A stretch of DNA of 50,239 nt, taken from assembly GCF_000003605.2 (NCBI RefSeq), contig NW_003143796.1:597207-647445 (forward strand). The letters run 5' to 3'. Positions 48,901 to 50,239 of the stretch are shown here, piece by piece; position 1 is the stretch's first letter, and each line of letters starts with the position of its first letter. The translations under genes and the position numbers were made by a program. The notes below the pieces were generated by a model. The model did not search any database. It was not told the DNA's origin and worked only from the letters and a program-made list of their open reading frames with translations. The stretch comes from Saccoglossus kowalevskii (taxonomy: Eukaryota; Hemichordata; Enteropneusta; Harrimaniidae).

Positions 48901-50239
48901 AAATTCGGTTACAGCATGTGCTTGTGTTCTTCCATACGTGGTGATAGGGCTACGTGTGGAAGTTACGGCTGGAAAAGCTTCAGTCTCAAAGGTCTTTAAC
49001 GTATTAATTAGGATGGTAGAATTATGATAGGTTGTTATTGATAAGTCGGTTGTACTCACAGATGAAGTAGTAGCCTCATATGTCTTTATTGGTATATTTG
49101 TTGTAGTATGGTGGGTTGTTATTGGTATATTTGTTGTAGTATGGCGGGTTGTTATTGGTATATTTGTTGTACTCTGAGATGATGTTGAAGGTGGATTAGT
49201 TGTAGCCTCATAGGTCGTTATTGGTATATTTGTTGTAGAATGGTGGGTTGTTATTGGTATATTTGTTGTACTCTCAGATGATGTTGAAGGTGGATTAGTT
49301 GTAGCCTCATTGGTCGTTATTGGTATATTTGTTGTAGAATGGTGGGTTGTTATTGGTATATTTGTTGTACTCTCAGATGATGTTGATGGTGGGTTAGTTG
49401 TAGCCATATAGGTCGTTTTTGGTATATTTGTTGTAGAATGGTGGGTTGTTATTGGTATATTTGTTGTACTCTCAGATGATGTTGATGGTGGGTTAGTTGT
49501 AGCCATATAGGTCGTTTTTGGTATATTTGTTGTAGTATGGTGGGTTGTTATTGGTATATTTGTTGTAGAATGGTGGGTTGTTATTGGTATATTTGTTGTA
49601 CTCACAGATGATGTTGATGGTGGATTAGTTGTAGCCATATAGGTCGTTATTGGTATATTTGTTGTAGAATGGTGGGTTGTTATTGGTATATTTGTTGTAC
49701 TCTCAGATGATGTTGATGGTGGATTAGTTGTAGCCATATAGGTCGTTATTGGTATATTTGTTGTAGAATGGTGGGTTGTTATTGGTATATTTGTTGTACT
49801 CTCAGATGATGTTGATGGTGGATTAGTTGTAGCCATATAGGTCGTTATTGGTATATTTGTTGTAGAATGGTGGGTTGTTATTGGTATATTTGTTGTACTC
49901 TCAGATGATGTTGATGGTGGATTAGTTGTAGCCTCATAGGTCGTTATTGGTATATTTGTTGTACTCTCAGATGATGTTGATGGTGGATTAGTTGTAGCCT
50001 CATAGGTCGTTATTGGTATATTTGTTGTACTCTCAGATGATGTTGATGGTGGATTAGTTGTAGCCTCATAGGTCGTTATTGGTATATTTGTTGTAGTATG
50101 GTGGGTTGTTATTGGTATATTTGTTGTACTCTCAGATGATGTTGATGGTGGGTTAGTTGTAGCCTCATAGGTCGTTATTGGTATATTTGTTGTACTCTCA
50201 GATGATGTTGATGGTGGATTAGTTGTAGCCTCATAGGTC
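45992..50239 (-). CDS. Mucin-like Thr-rich repeat protein with C-terminal fibrinogen-related domain; 5' end outside window
   Basis: Minus-strand exons from at least 50239 to 48855, then 48263-48127, 46995-46728 and 46221-45992 join in frame (phases 1, 0 and 1), giving 672 residues. The large exon encodes about 390 residues of 11-residue Thr-rich repeats, then a unique linker with two Cys-free Thr segments and GSVCVDTTTLPAGNE. The rest is a complete fibrinogen-related domain of about 210 residues: DCYDVQQSG, YCDFSTTPGGWTVFQRRQDG, VDFYRAWCFYKAGFGNLNTE, FWLGNDNLYQMT, YSGDAGDSM, CAEWFHGAWWYGMCHRANLN, and ending MKIRPVF. The domain Cys pairs are present. The usual FSTxDxDND calcium loop reads FSTLDVGNQ, so calcium binding may be altered. 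The likely role is extracellular recognition on a long O-glycosylated stalk (ficolin or FReD family). Signal peptide or anchor lies beyond the window. No coding frame break was seen. Confidence 0.9.
49050..50239 (-). repeat. Coding minisatellite of 33-bp modules (11-residue Thr repeats)
   Basis: Three related 11-residue modules alternate: TT(Y)(M/E)ATTNPPS, TSS(E/V/Q)STTNIPI and TT(H/R)H(S/T)TTNIPI, usually in the order 1-2-3 (99 bp) but with module 3 absent or doubled in places. The array runs off the window edge. Neighbouring units are nearly identical at DNA level, suggesting recent expansion or homogenisation. Confidence 0.95.

Overview
This is an AT-rich, intron-rich, repeat-rich piece of an animal genome, probably a marine invertebrate bilaterian. 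The evidence is GT-AG introns, split domain exons, vertebrate-like PDZ, C-type lectin and fibrinogen domains, and many short non-autonomous DNA transposons. I cannot name the species. Two runs of exactly 50 N (11560-11609 and 36662-36711) show it is a draft assembly.

Layout. (1) 242-5481, plus strand: the 3' end of an MPDZ/PATJ-type multi-PDZ scaffold gene, four exons including the last two PDZ domains, with its 3' UTR after it. (2) About 6.4-26.7 kb: no gene that I can support. It holds a 57-copy 32-bp minisatellite (14663-16480), an LTR-like repeat abutting it, a fragmented tandem duplication (22.5 and 25.4 kb), small inverted-repeat elements and a possible minus-strand promoter with a micro first exon near 25.65 kb. 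(3) 26697-30240, plus: a secreted C-type lectin plus VWD-type gene whose reading frame does not close cleanly at two places. (4) About 30.5-42.5 kb: repeats only, including several terminal-inverted-repeat elements, a foldback element with an exact 9-bp target duplication (36467-36871), diverged ~180-bp repeats and a second copy of the LTR-like repeat. (5) 42630-44796, plus: a complete four-exon type II membrane protein with a Thr/Ser-rich stalk and a LamG jelly-roll domain, behind a TATA box. (6) 45992-50239, minus: the C-terminal part of a mucin-like protein made of 11-residue Thr-rich repeats and ending in a fibrinogen-related domain; its 5' end lies beyond the window.

Genes 3, 5 and 6 all look like extracellular recognition or adhesion proteins (lectin, LamG, fibrinogen-like), and genes 5 and 6 converge on each other. 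That they act together is inference from domain type and proximity only. The PDZ gene is an unrelated cell-polarity scaffold. I found no convincingly novel system. The most checkable oddities are the frame conflicts in the lectin gene, the repeat-built mucin/fibrinogen protein, the foldback element, and a TTAA-flanked element family present in several copies.
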